A DNA stretch of 64,000 nt from an uncultured Desulfocapsa sp. (lineage in GTDB: Bacteria > Desulfobacterota > Desulfobulbia > Desulfobulbales > Desulfocapsaceae). The notes beneath the pieces are model-generated. The model did not search any database. It was given only the letters and a program-made list of their open reading frames with translations, and was not told the DNA's origin. Numbering within the stretch: the first letter of the stretch is position 1; every line of letters begins with the position of its first letter. The stretch is from the NCBI GenBank assembly GCA_947311475.1, contig CAMZLK010000042.1, positions 1 to 64,000 of the forward strand, written 5' to 3'. Made by a program: the position numbers and the translations under genes. Of this stretch, positions 1 through 9,486 are shown piece after piece.

Positions 1-148
1 TCGTAAAAACTCTTCATCTGCTTCGTTGCTACATTTTTTGTTTAATTTCAACGTACCTTAGTACGCCGAAATTAAACAAAAAATGTGCGCCTCGCATATG
101 AAGTTTTTTACTTAGCCATCGGGATTTTAACCTTTTTACGAATTTATC
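1..148 (+). repeat. Repeat family A copy A1 (left end cut by window edge)
   Basis: TCGTAAAAACTCTTCATCTGCTTCGTTGC + palindrome ACATTTTTTGTTTAATTTC...GAAATTAAACAAAAAATGT + GAAGTTTTTTAC...TTTTTACGAATTTATC; same framework at about 10 other sites in the window. Confidence 0.9.
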
Positions 149-229
149 ATAGAGTGAATCCTTGTGATTTGCCCTATCCTGTCTTTTTCGTGAGGAGAAA
201 GACATATTCTATTTAAGGAGAATAAAACC

Positions 230-631
230 ATGGACGCAAAGGAACTGAAGAAGATCCTTGCCGGAATCGGAGTCGTCGGCCTGTTGGCTGGTGGCGGTGT
301 ATCCATTCCCGGCAGTGCGAGTGCTGCCAGTGCCAGTGGCTGAGGTGCTGAAAAGCCCAGTGCAGTTGGCACTGAAACACACGCAGCAGGTAGTGGCTGA
401 GGCGCAACTAAAACCGACGCAGTTAGCGTCGAAAAACATGTTGACGAAATGAAGGCAAAAGCCGGAGAAGCTGTAGAAGATGTAAAGGCTAAAGCCGGCG
501 AAGCCGTAGATAAAGCAAAATCGAAAATGAACAAAGAAGCGGCTGGTAGCGGTTGAGGCGCAACAAAGCACGACGCAGGTAGCGTCGATGGGAAAAAAGC
601 GGCACCTAAAAAGAGCGGCTGAAGTGGTTAA
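230..631 (+). CDS. Predicted multi-selenocysteine secreted small protein (4 in-frame UGA): MDAKELKKILAGIGVVGLLAGGGVSIPGSASAASASGU-GAEKPSAVGTETHAAGSGU-GATKTDAVSVEKHVDEMKAKAGEAVEDVKAKAGEAVDKAKSKMNKEAAGSGU-GATKHDAGSVDGKKAAPKKSGU-SG*
   Basis: SD AAGGAG at 215-220, ATG at 230; frame continues through TGA at 341, 398, 554 and 620 to TAA at 629-631. Each TGA is preceded by Ser-Gly and followed by a hairpin 13-14 nt downstream. N-terminal signal-peptide-like segment. UGA is a normal stop in other genes here (e.g. mnmE). Confidence 0.8.
358..374 (+). promoter_or_regulatory. bSECIS-like hairpin 1 (CAGTGC-AGTTG-GCACTG)
   Basis: Perfect 6-bp stem, 5-nt loop with G at position 2, 14 nt after UGA 341-343. 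Confidence 0.7.
415..431 (+). promoter_or_regulatory. bSECIS-like hairpin 2 (CGACGC-AGTTA-GCGTCG)
   Basis: Perfect 6-bp stem, 5-nt loop with G at position 2, 14 nt after UGA 398-400. Confidence 0.7.
571..587 (+). promoter_or_regulatory. bSECIS-like hairpin 3 (CGACGC-AGGTA-GCGTCG)
   Basis: Perfect 6-bp stem, 5-nt loop with G at position 2, 14 nt after UGA 554-556. Confidence 0.7.
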
Positions 632-635
632 TCAC

Positions 636-653
636 TAAGTGCGGTCGCGCTTA
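636..653 (+). promoter_or_regulatory. bSECIS-like hairpin 4 (TAAGTGC-GGTC-GCGCTTA)
   Basis: 7-bp stem with one G-U pair, loop starting with G, 13 nt after UGA 620-622; lies beyond the TAA stop. Confidence 0.6.
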
Positions 654-665
654 CAGATATGGAAG

Positions 666-704
666 GGTCAACTATGGTATTTATCATAGTTGGCCTTTTT
701 TTTT
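666..704 (+). terminator. Rho-independent terminator after the Sec gene
   Basis: GGTCAACTATG...CATAGTTGGCC followed by a run of 9 T. Confidence 0.85.
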
Positions 705-734
705 GTTTTAATTATCTCGTTGAGTTTTGTGTGT

Positions 735-868
735 TTAGTGCCTTACTCCGTAATTTCTGCAATAAAAAACAAGAATATGTGAGAGTAATATCAAGCCGTT
801 ATGAATAGCAACAGATAGCGAACGAAGAGAGACCTTCAAGGCACTTACTTGCGGTTTATCTGCGTTAG
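735..868 (+). repeat. Repeat family B copy B1
   Basis: TTAGTGCCTTACTCC...AAGGCACTTACTTGCGGTTTATCTGCGTTAG. Confidence 0.85.
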
Positions 869-1254
869 ATTTAATAGCTTCTTGGATTCGAGTGTCTTTG
901 AATGTGATACCTTCTTCAGCGATTTTATAAAAAAGAGCTTAATAATCATTATTCTCGATATCTCAAAAACGTGTGTTATTCCAAGTGCAAAGGCTACAGT
1001 ATAGTGCTAATTTGGGGGATGCTTGATGCACTCGTTCGTTAGCTTTTTGGTGGATCTATTGAAAAATGAAACAGAGTGATGTATCTTTATCCATAGATAT
1101 GATATGCAGTATTTCTACTTACTTGACAGAATCCTGCTTGGGGAGCGGATGAAGAGAAGTTGGAAATTATTCTGTCGTATTCTTTAGTATGCTGATATAT
1201 CGATTTAAATTATTGATTCATTTCGTTTTATAATATTAACTAAGAGGATATCCC

Positions 1255-1494
1255 ATGAAAAATGCTGTTAAAATTCTTACTTTGTTTATGATCGTAGGCC
1301 TTGCTGGTTGTGCCAGTAATAGTGACTTGGATGCCGTAAAAGCACTTGCTCAACAAGCGAATGTAACTGCCGATGCAGCACTGAAAACAGCTCAAAGTGC
1401 TGAAAATATTGCCCAGGAAGCTAAGGCAACATCTGATGCTACAGAAAACAAGCTCGAACGTATGGCCAAAGGTAAAATGACCAAGCATAAGTAA
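1255..1494 (+). CDS. Lpp-like alanine-zipper lipoprotein
   Basis: Lipobox VGLAGC then SNSDLDAVKALAQQANVTADAALKTAQSAENIAQEA heptad-like repeats. Confidence 0.75.
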   Translation: MKNAVKILTLFMIVGLAGCASNSDLDAVKALAQQANVTADAALKTAQSAENIAQEAKATSDATENKLERMAKGKMTKHK

Positions 1495-1508
1495 GAAACA
1501 CCAGTTTT

Positions 1509-1663
1509 GATGGATTCGTAAAAACTCTTCATCTTCTTCGTTGCTGCAAAATTCAAATCATTTCAACGTACTTTTGTACGCCGAAATGATTTGAATTTTG
1601 CGCGCCTCGAATATGAAGTTTTTTACAAATCCATCTTAACTGTTAACTTTTTACGAGTTTATC
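1509..1663 (+). repeat. Repeat family A copy A2 (155 bp, distinct palindrome arms)
   Basis: Flanked by AGTTTT (1503-1508 and 1664-1669); arms GCAAAATTCAAATCATTTC / GAAATGATTTGAATTTTGC. Confidence 0.9.
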
Positions 1664-1774
1664 AGTTTTAACTAGTCAGACCATAAAAAGGCAGGGCATT
1701 AGTGCTCTTGCCTTTTTATTTTTCACACCACTCTCAGCTTCTTTCCAATCAGTGTCCTGCCAGTGATGAGGAGG

Positions 1775-3580
1775 CTATTTCCCTCTTGTACCTGTATGAC
1801 GGCCCTTTTTTCGTCTTCCATTACGCCCCTTTTGTTTTGACGGCTTTTTCGGTTGTAGCAGTTGTTCAAGTATTCGTCGTTGTTTCATTCGTTCCGATTG
1901 GCCGCGGGCAACATATATTGGTTTTTCCGTATCCCGATGCAACCCTGTAACAAACATAGCAGTGGCAAGGGTGCCTGGAGTTGGGGTGAAATCCTGAAAT
2001 TGTCTCAATTCGAGTCCCAGGTTTTTGAGTGTTTTTGCCATGCTTGCAGTGTGCGTTTCTCTACACCCTGGATGGGAAGAGATGATATATGGACTGAAAT
2101 GTATCTCTTTTTTTAGCTCATGACTCAGTTTTCGTCCAAGATTAAGAAATTTTCGCAGCTGTTCATGGGACTCCTTGTGCATGATGTTCAGCACGTCCCT
2201 GTCCGTGTGTTCCGGCGCAATTTTCATGGCACCTGGGGTGTGAGAACGGATGATTTCTTTAAATAGAGCAGGTGTTTTTATGAGGAGTTCCAGCCGCAGG
2301 CCCGAAGAAATAAAGACATTCTTCACTGCCGGCAAGGCTGAGATTTCATGCAGAAGAGATAACAGTCCTTTTTCATCAACCTGGAGGTTTTTACACACTT
2401 TCGGGTAGAGGCAATCATGCTTTCTGCAGGATCCGATACGACAGGAAACACCGTATAAATTAGCAGTGGGCCCACCAAGATCACTGATCGTTCCTGTGAA
2501 GTTTTTCATGGAACTAACCAGTCTGGCTTCCCGGAGTAAAGATTCCCTGCTGCGACTGGTGATGGCAGGGCCCTGGTGACGAGTGATGGCACAGAAGGAG
2601 CAATTACCGGAACAGCCACGAACTGTGGTTAATGAATGCTGGATCATTTTGGCAGCAGGAACATTGGGAAAGGCGGGGTGCTCACAGCGGGTAAAGGGAA
2701 GCTCGTAGAGGCTGTCCATCTCTTTGGTCGTAAGTTTTGGTGGTTGCGGATGTTGCACTATCCACGAGCTTTGTTGCTTTTGGATGAGCTGTGTATCAGC
2801 ATAGCTTCTAGCCTGGGAATCCACTTCTTTTTCAGCACGTAGAAATAAGTCTTTATTCTTACTTATCTCCTGCCAGGAAGGCAGAAGGATCGTTTTTTGT
2901 TCCTCTCTGGCTTGCCTTTCCAGGAAGGCTTTTCCACTGAGCCGTTCACAGGTTCCGGCAATACTTGTAAGATTTTCACCCCTACTTAAACGTTCTGCAA
3001 TTTGGGCGATTGCCTGTTCCCCCATTCCGTACACAATAAGATCTGCCTTGGCATCACTTAGAATGGAACCACGAAGTTTTTTTTGTTTATAGTCGTAATG
3101 GGTAAAACGGCGTAAAGATGCTTCGACTCCACCAAGAATTATGGGTACATCTTTGTAGGCAGAGCGGGCAAGGTTAGTGTAGAGCATGGATGCACGATCA
3201 GGACGTCGTCGTGCAGATTTTTCCCGTTTATTGCCAAACCAGGGATTGCCTCCCGGCGAGTAGGAATCTTTTTCACGAACCTTGCCATTACCTGTGTAAT
3301 TGGCAACAATGGAGTCCAGATTACCTCCACTTATCCCAAAAAAAAGCCGGGGCTTGCCAAACCTTTTAAAATCAATATTGGAATCATAGTGAGGCTGGGC
3401 CAGGATGGCGACACGGTGACCCTTACTCTCAAGGAGTCTGCCAATCAGTGCGACTCCAAATGAAGGGTGATCCACATAGGCGTCTCCGCTGATGAGAACG
3501 ATATCAACTTCATGCCAGCCTCGTGCGGTGCATTCTTTTTTTGTCGCAGGTAATGGTAAAATAGTTTTAGTTGTAGTCAT
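1775..3580 (-). CDS. ygiQ: YgiQ family radical SAM protein
   Basis: Full-length match to the YgiQ pattern (VDIVLISGDAYVDHPSFG, TTVRGCSGNCSFCAITRHQG). Confidence 0.9.
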   Translation of the reverse strand: MTTTKTILPLPATKKECTARGWHEVDIVLISGDAYVDHPSFGVALIGRLLESKGHRVAILAQPHYDSNIDFKRFGKPRLFFGISGGNLDSIVANYTGNGKVREKDSYSPGGNPWFGNKREKSARRRPDRASMLYTNLARSAYKDVPIILGGVEASLRRFTHYDYKQKKLRGSILSDAKADLIVYGMGEQAIAQIAERLSRGENLTSIAGTCERLSGKAFLERQAREEQKTILLPSWQEISKNKDLFLRAEKEVDSQARSYADTQLIQKQQSSWIVQHPQPPKLTTKEMDSLYELPFTRCEHPAFPNVPAAKMIQHSLTTVRGCSGNCSFCAITRHQGPAITSRSRESLLREARLVSSMKNFTGTISDLGGPTANLYGVSCRIGSCRKHDCLYPKVCKNLQVDEKGLLSLLHEISALPAVKNVFISSGLRLELLIKTPALFKEIIRSHTPGAMKIAPEHTDRDVLNIMHKESHEQLRKFLNLGRKLSHELKKEIHFSPYIISSHPGCRETHTASMAKTLKNLGLELRQFQDFTPTPGTLATAMFVTGLHRDTEKPIYVARGQSERMKQRRILEQLLQPKKPSKQKGRNGRRKKGRHTGTRGK

Positions 3581-3669
3581 GGTTCTATCTTAACTACGGC
3601 AGGGCGACTATGCAAATGTGAAAGCGATACTTTTGACTTTTTACGACGCCACCAAATGAAAATATTTCA

Positions 3670-5127
3670 GTGATAAGGATATTCATGAACATCGATATTG
3701 AACAATATTTAGCAATTCTAAAAAAGGAAGTGAAAAATTATCAGGTTCCCGTGGTGGACTTAATTGCAGTGCAAACCAAAGATCCGTTTAAGGTACTGGT
3801 GGCTACAATTCTTTCTGCTAGAACCAAGGACGAGGTAACTGCAAAGGCTTCTGAGCGCTTGTTTAAAAAGGCCGGTACCGTGGAAAAACTGGCAGAGCTT
3901 GATGAAAAGGCATTGCAGAAGATGATTTATCCGGTTGGCTTCTATAAAAATAAGGCAAAGTACCTTGCTGCGTTACCTGGGAAGATGGCAGCAGATTTTG
4001 ACTCCGTTGTTCCTGATACCATGGAGGGATTACTTTCTCTTCCTGGCGTGGGAAGAAAAACTGCCAATCTCGTTTTGGCACAGGCTTTTGGTGTTCCGGC
4101 CATTTGTGTTGATACCCACGTGCATCGAATTATGAATATCTGGGGATATGTTACAACCAGGACTCCTGAACAAACCGAGATGGCGCTGAGAAAAATCCTG
4201 CCGGAAAAATATTGGATTCCGGTAAACTCCTTGCTGGTTGCTTTTGGACAGGGGACATGTCGACCCGTAGGGCCCCATTGCGATCGTTGCGTACTTGTTA
4301 AAACCTGTCCCCAAATAGGTGTGACATCACGAAAGCTCAAACAAAAAAGGAAAAATAAAAATGTTCTGCGTCTTGTTTCCTGGAATGTAAATGGGTTGCG
4401 CGCAATATTTAAGAAAGGGTTTATTGATATTGTGCGTGATATGGCACCTGATGTTTTGGGTTTGCAGGAGATCAAGGCTATGGTTTCGCAGTTACCCGAG
4501 TCTTTACAAAACCTTGATGGTTACCACAGCTATTTTTACAGTGCAAAGCGAAAGGGCTATTCAGGCGTTGCGAGTTACAGCAGGCAGGAACCTGAAAATG
4601 TTATCAAAGGTATTGGTGACTCACGTTTTGACGACGAAGGTCGAGTGTTAACTCTAGAATTTAATAACTATTTTTTCATTAACTGCTATTTCCCAAATTC
4701 CAAGAATGACTTGAGTCGGTTGGATTTTAAGCATGATTTTAATGTTCTTTTACAGAAATTTGCAGAAGATCTGGCATCTAAAAAGTCAGTGGTGATTTGT
4801 GGGGATTATAATGTGGCCCATAAGGAAATTGATCTTGCCAATCCGAAGCAAAACAGAAAAAATGCCGGTTTTACCCCTGAAGAATGCGCATGGATGGATA
4901 GTTTTACAGATGCTGGCTGGATTGATAGTTTTCGAATGAAAAATCAAGAGAAAGATCAATATTCGTGGTGGAGTTATCGAAGCAGAGCCCGGGAGAGGAA
5001 TATCGGTTGGCGCATTGACTACCACTGTGTTGATAAGAACAGTGGTAAACGAATCGTGGATGCTGATATTTTTCAGCACATTCCTGGATCGGATCATTGT
5101 CCGGTTGTGCTTGATTTTCTATGCTAA
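3670..5127 (+). CDS. Endonuclease III - exodeoxyribonuclease III fusion protein
   Basis: N-half: HhH-GPD Nth with LPGVGRKTANLVLAQAFGVPAICVDTHVHRI and 4Fe-4S C-x6-C-x2-C-x5-C; C-half: ExoIII LRLVSWNVNGLRA...LGLQEIK...CGDYNVAHKEIDL...SDHCPV. Confidence 0.9.
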   Translation: MIRIFMNIDIEQYLAILKKEVKNYQVPVVDLIAVQTKDPFKVLVATILSARTKDEVTAKASERLFKKAGTVEKLAELDEKALQKMIYPVGFYKNKAKYLAALPGKMAADFDSVVPDTMEGLLSLPGVGRKTANLVLAQAFGVPAICVDTHVHRIMNIWGYVTTRTPEQTEMALRKILPEKYWIPVNSLLVAFGQGTCRPVGPHCDRCVLVKTCPQIGVTSRKLKQKRKNKNVLRLVSWNVNGLRAIFKKGFIDIVRDMAPDVLGLQEIKAMVSQLPESLQNLDGYHSYFYSAKRKGYSGVASYSRQEPENVIKGIGDSRFDDEGRVLTLEFNNYFFINCYFPNSKNDLSRLDFKHDFNVLLQKFAEDLASKKSVVICGDYNVAHKEIDLANPKQNRKNAGFTPEECAWMDSFTDAGWIDSFRMKNQEKDQYSWWSYRSRARERNIGWRIDYHCVDKNSGKRIVDADIFQHIPGSDHCPVVLDFLC

Positions 5128-5184
5128 TTCAGGTACATTTAGCGATATTACAGGTTGTTTGGACTTTTCCAAATGGAGACTGCA

Positions 5185-5853
5185 ATGGACTCAAACAAAA
5201 AGCGTTATACAATACTTCTGGCTGACGATCACACATTGATACGCCGTGGTATCAGAAATCTTATCTGTAACAATCCTGCGTTGGAAGTTATCGGTGAGGT
5301 TGGTGATGGTGAGGAATTGTTGGAATTCCTGGAAACAACCCAGCCTGAGCTTCTAATCCTTGATATTTCCATGCCCAAACTTACTGGTATAGAAGCAGTA
5401 AGCAGAGTGAAAAAGAAGTATCCGAAAATTAAAATTCTAATGCTTACCATGCACAAGAATAAACAATATTTTTATCATGCCATGTCGGCAGGGGCCGATG
5501 GGTATCTGATGAAAGAAGATTCGGATGAAGAATTGCTCCTTGCCATTAAGCGTATCCAGGACGGAAAATCCTACCTTTCTCCATTCCTTTCTCAAGATTT
5601 TGCCGACGATGTCATCTCGGCTTACCGAAATAATCGAAGTTCTCCTTTTGAAACCCTTACCAACAGGGAAAGAGAGGTCCTCAATCTTGTTGTAGAAGGG
5701 CACACCAGCAAGGTTATGGCTGATATGCTTTGTCTTAGTCCAAGAACGGTTGATCATCATCGGGCTAATTTACTCAGAAAATTTGATATGAAAAACAGTG
5801 TCGACCTTGTTAACTTTGCAATACGCAATGGATTCGTAACTCCAAGTGACTGA
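5185..5853 (+). CDS. LuxR/NarL-family response regulator
   Basis: REC domain (LLADDHTLIRRGI..LDISMPKLTGIEA) plus LuxR HTH (LTNREREVLNLVVEGHTSKVMADMLCLSPRTVDHHRANLLRKF); start could also be 5173. Confidence 0.9.
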   Translation: MDSNKKRYTILLADDHTLIRRGIRNLICNNPALEVIGEVGDGEELLEFLETTQPELLILDISMPKLTGIEAVSRVKKKYPKIKILMLTMHKNKQYFYHAMSAGADGYLMKEDSDEELLLAIKRIQDGKSYLSPFLSQDFADDVISAYRNNRSSPFETLTNREREVLNLVVEGHTSKVMADMLCLSPRTVDHHRANLLRKFDMKNSVDLVNFAIRNGFVTPSD

Positions 5854-6155
5854 GTTGATATTATTGGGTTCTTTCTTATCAACTATCTGGAATATTATCG
5901 ATTTTATTATGTAAAACTCTTTTTCCAAATAGCTGTCAAATCTTTTATATGGTGCTGCTTTTACAGCACAATATCCTGCATTAGGTAAAAATACCTATTG
6001 AAAAATACGTATTTCCCTCAATTGTATTTTAGTCCTGGCTGTGGTTTTTACACAAAGTGAGAAGAAACTGAATTGTTATTCAGCTAAAAAACCAGTCATT
6101 TCCCGCCTTAGGGATAATGGCTTGTTCTTTCTAAGAAAAACAATTTGTGTGGCGT

Positions 6156-6287
6156 TTAGTGCCTTACTCCATGATTCCTGCAATAAAAAACAGGTAGTGT
6201 AGACTCCGAGAAACTGAAGAAGGTTAATTGCAATTATATTGTTACGTTATATCACCAAGGCACTTACTTGCAGTTCACCTGCGTTAG
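6156..6287 (+). repeat. Repeat family B copy B2
   Basis: TTAGTGCCTTACTCCATGATTCCTGCAAT...AAGGCACTTACTTGCAGTTCACCTGCGTTAG. Confidence 0.85.
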
Positions 6288-6411
6288 CTCTTTCAAAGGA
6301 TACCGAAGAGCCCCGGTGCAACGAACGTATATTTCGTTTTACCTGGCTTGGAACCTTTGGCAGGATTGAATGTGCTGGATATTAAGAGATACAAAAGAGG
6401 GAATGGAAGTT

Positions 6412-6684
6412 ATGAATAAAGCAGAGCTTGTGGCCTCTGTTGCAAAGTCAGCAGGAACCACGAAAGTAAAAGCCGAAATGGTTTTAAATGGTATTCTTGA
6501 AACAATGGTGAAAACTATGCGAGAGGGTGAGAAAGTTTCTCTTTTGGGTTTTGGAACCTTTAGTGTCGTTCAGCGCGTTCAGAAAAAAGGGCGGAATCCA
6601 CAAACGGGGAAAGTTCTTATTATCCCGGCGCATAAGGCAGTTAAGTTCAAGCCGGGGAAGACTCTTTACGGTCGTGTGCAATAG
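6412..6684 (+). CDS. HU/IHF family DNA-binding protein
   Basis: MNKAELVASVAKSAGTTKVKAEMVLNGIL...GFGTFSVVQRVQKKGRNPQTGK. Confidence 0.92.
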   Translation: MNKAELVASVAKSAGTTKVKAEMVLNGILETMVKTMREGEKVSLLGFGTFSVVQRVQKKGRNPQTGKVLIIPAHKAVKFKPGKTLYGRVQ

Positions 6685-6754
6685 TTTGTAAGAGCTAAAC
6701 CTCCCGGGTGTTCCCCATAAAGAAGCCTGTTATGCCATTTTCTAATAAGTGGTT

Positions 6755-7552
6755 TTAAACCTGTTGAGTCTGGCGTATCTTCCAAAGGATTATCCCACCA
6801 AGCACCATCAATCCACTGAGAAGTTGTCCTCTGGTTATTGATCCCAATACAAAACCAATATGTTGATCCGGTTCCCGGAATAGTTCCACAATCATCCTGA
6901 GCAGGCCGTAGCAAATTAGAAAGAGGCAGAGTATGCTGCCGTGTGGCCAGTTTTTCTTTCCTTTCCACGGTTGTCCCTTGCTAATCCAGAGGATTGCGAA
7001 AAGCCCAACACCTTCCAGCAGCATTTCATAAAGTTGTGACGGATGACGTGGCTGTGGCCCGCCTCCCGGGAAAATCATGGCCCAGGGCACTGAAGATGTT
7101 CTGCCAAATAATTCACCATTGATAAAATTTCCCAGTCGCCCTAGTCCTAAGCCCACGGGGATAGTGGCAACGTAGAGATCGGCACATGTCCAGAAATCCA
7201 GTTTGTGTTTCCTTGTATAGAGGTAGCCACCGATAAGGCAGCCAATGCAGGCTCCGTGAAAAGACATACCTCCTGTCCATGTGGCAGGGATTTGCAGAGG
7301 ATGGCGCAGGTAGTATGAAAAATTATAAAAGAGAACATAGCCCAGGCGTCCTCCAATAATTACGGAAAGAATCAGAACCAGATTAAGATTTTCAAAGTAG
7401 GGTTCCAGTGCTTTGTACGAAAAAATTTTAATCTGTCTCAGAACAAGAAAATAGCTGGCACTAAAGCCAAGGACATACATAAGCCCATACCAGCGAACCT
7501 TTAGTGGGCCAATTCCAAATATTACAGGATCAATGTTTGGGAAAGGGATCAT
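6755..7552 (-). CDS. lgt: Prolipoprotein diacylglyceryl transferase
   Basis: Lgt motifs [33 protein letters not shown]. Confidence 0.95.
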   Translation of the reverse strand: MIPFPNIDPVIFGIGPLKVRWYGLMYVLGFSASYFLVLRQIKIFSYKALEPYFENLNLVLILSVIIGGRLGYVLFYNFSYYLRHPLQIPATWTGGMSFHGACIGCLIGGYLYTRKHKLDFWTCADLYVATIPVGLGLGRLGNFINGELFGRTSSVPWAMIFPGGGPQPRHPSQLYEMLLEGVGLFAILWISKGQPWKGKKNWPHGSILCLFLICYGLLRMIVELFREPDQHIGFVLGSITRGQLLSGLMVLGGIILWKIRQTQQV

Positions 7553-9447
7553 TTCTTTTTTTGCCCCTGATATTTTATAAGGTGAACCTGGAGGACTGAA
7601 ATCGCAGCCGGAGTAACTCCCGATATTCGTGAAGCCTGACCGAGTGAACGGGGGCGGACTTTGCTCAGTTTCTCCACAACTTCATTGGAAAGACCAGATA
7701 GGGATTTGTAATCAATCTCATCGGGAAGCTCCATTTCTTCCATCTTTTTAAAACGAGCAACTTGCTCTTCCTGACGTTTGAGATATCCCTGGAATTTTAC
7801 CTGGAGTTGTATTTCATCCCGTGCTTCCGAGAGTACCAGTTGCTTGACAGACTCCTGCCCCTCTGGTGGGTCTGTTGGGAGCAGGCTGATTTGGGCAAGT
7901 GTTAGTTCGGGTCTGCGTAGAAGGTCAGACAGTGTGCATTTTTGTTTTAGTGCAACAGTTCCTTCAGCGACAAGGATCTTATTAGTTGCTTCATTTGGTT
8001 TTACATGGACAGATTCAAGAATGGTCACGCCATGTTCAAGTGCAGTCTGTTTTTTTAGAAATGCCTGGTACTCTTCGTCCTGTAGCAGTCCGATTTCGTG
8101 CCCAATTTCACATAATCTGGTGTCTGCGTTGTCTTCGCGAAGCAAGAGCCTGTATTCAGCCCGTGAGGTGAATAAGCGGTAAGGTTCTTTGGTCCCGCAA
8201 GTAACAAGATCATCAATGAGAACGCCGATATAAGCCTGAGCGCGGCTGAGAATAAGTGGTTCTTTGGCATGAACCATATGGACAGCATTGATTGCCGCCA
8301 TCAGGCCCTGTGCAGCAGCTTCTTCATAGCCTGAAGTTCCGTTAATCTGACCTGCCAGAAAGAGCCCGGGAACCCGTTTGGTCTCAAGGTTTGGTTTGAG
8401 TTCGAGGGGGTCGATGTAGTCGTACTCAATGGCATAACCGGGGCGTACGATTGTCGCTTTTTCCAGACCTTTAATGGAGTGGAGCATGGCAAGTTGGGTT
8501 GAGAGCGGAAGGCTGGTGGGAAGGCCATTTGGGTAGACTTCTGTTGTGTCAAGCCCTTCAGGTTCCAGAAATATCTGGTGTCGATCTTTTTCAGGAAAAC
8601 GCATTACTTTGTCTTCAATCGACGGGCAGTACCGCGCACCGATTCCTTCTATAATTCCGGTGTACATTGGTGATTTGTCAATGCCAGCCCGGATTGCGGC
8701 ATGGGTTTCAGGGTTGGTATAGGTAATATGGCAAGGTCGCTGAGGAAGTGTGTATTCCCCCTTGCTTGAAAAAGAGAAAAATGCCGAGGGTTGGTCGGAA
8801 TGCTGTTCTTCTAGCTCTGAATAATCAATTGACCGGGCATCAATCCGTGGGACAGTGCCCGTTTTCATTCGTCCCATGGTGAATCCAATGTTCTTGAACC
8901 AACCAGAAAGGCTTGCGGAAGGAGGGTCGCCCATGCGGCCTGCCGGAAAATTTTTAAGACCAATGTGAGTAAGTCCATTCAGGAAGGTACCGGTGGCCAC
9001 AATCACAGCTTTAACAGCTATTACCTCGTCAAGCAAAGTCTTCAGGCCGCATATTTTGCCATCTTCAACAATCAGGGATTCAACCTCCGTTTGCTTGATT
9101 TCAAGGTTTTCCTGGGATTCCATCACAGATTTCATTCTCAGACGATAGAGTAACCGGTCGGCTTGGGCACGCGATGACCTGACTGCGGGGCCCTTGCTGG
9201 TATTCAGTCTCCGAAACTGAATGGAGGTGGCATCAATATTTTTGGCCATTTCGCCACCTAAAGCATCAATCTCACGAACCAGATGGCCTTTTGCCAGGCC
9301 ACCAATGGCAGGGTTGCAGGACATGGCACCAATGGTATCTATATTGATGACTGTTACCAGTGTTTTACATCCCATTCTGGCTGCTGCAAGGGCAGCCTCG
9401 CACCCGGCATGGCCGGCCCCGATAACTGCTATATCATATGAATCCAT
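7549..9447 (-). CDS. mnmG: tRNA uridine-5-carboxymethylaminomethyl modification enzyme MnmG
   Basis: [23 protein letters not shown]...[23 protein letters not shown]. Confidence 0.97.
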   Translation of the reverse strand: MDSYDIAVIGAGHAGCEAALAAARMGCKTLVTVINIDTIGAMSCNPAIGGLAKGHLVREIDALGGEMAKNIDATSIQFRRLNTSKGPAVRSSRAQADRLLYRLRMKSVMESQENLEIKQTEVESLIVEDGKICGLKTLLDEVIAVKAVIVATGTFLNGLTHIGLKNFPAGRMGDPPSASLSGWFKNIGFTMGRMKTGTVPRIDARSIDYSELEEQHSDQPSAFFSFSSKGEYTLPQRPCHITYTNPETHAAIRAGIDKSPMYTGIIEGIGARYCPSIEDKVMRFPEKDRHQIFLEPEGLDTTEVYPNGLPTSLPLSTQLAMLHSIKGLEKATIVRPGYAIEYDYIDPLELKPNLETKRVPGLFLAGQINGTSGYEEAAAQGLMAAINAVHMVHAKEPLILSRAQAYIGVLIDDLVTCGTKEPYRLFTSRAEYRLLLREDNADTRLCEIGHEIGLLQDEEYQAFLKKQTALEHGVTILESVHVKPNEATNKILVAEGTVALKQKCTLSDLLRRPELTLAQISLLPTDPPEGQESVKQLVLSEARDEIQLQVKFQGYLKRQEEQVARFKKMEEMELPDEIDYKSLSGLSNEVVEKLSKVRPRSLGQASRISGVTPAAISVLQVHLIKYQGQKKK

Positions 9448-9486
9448 AATTGTTGGCTGTTGTTTAATTATTGTAATAATCTTGTG

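Noticed and set aside
136-571. Minus-strand ORFs 136-534, 209-571 and 213-407 and the plus ORF 258-452 over the Sec gene
   Set aside because: They are shadows of the Ala/Gly/Lys-rich Sec gene in other frames; low-complexity Ser/Ala/Phe translations with no family pattern.
230-631. Interpretation of the four-UGA gene as a decayed pseudogene
   Set aside because: All stops are UGA only, all in identical SG-UGA context with regularly spaced hairpins, and the frame is otherwise intact; random decay would also give UAA/UAG and frameshifts.
868-1254. Possible short gene between B1 and the Lpp-like gene
   Set aside because: No ORF with a credible RBS or family signature; AT-rich, probably intergenic or degraded.
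5854-6400. tRNA or structured ncRNA in the luxR-HU gap
   Set aside because: No cloverleaf recognised; the only clear structure is repeat B2.
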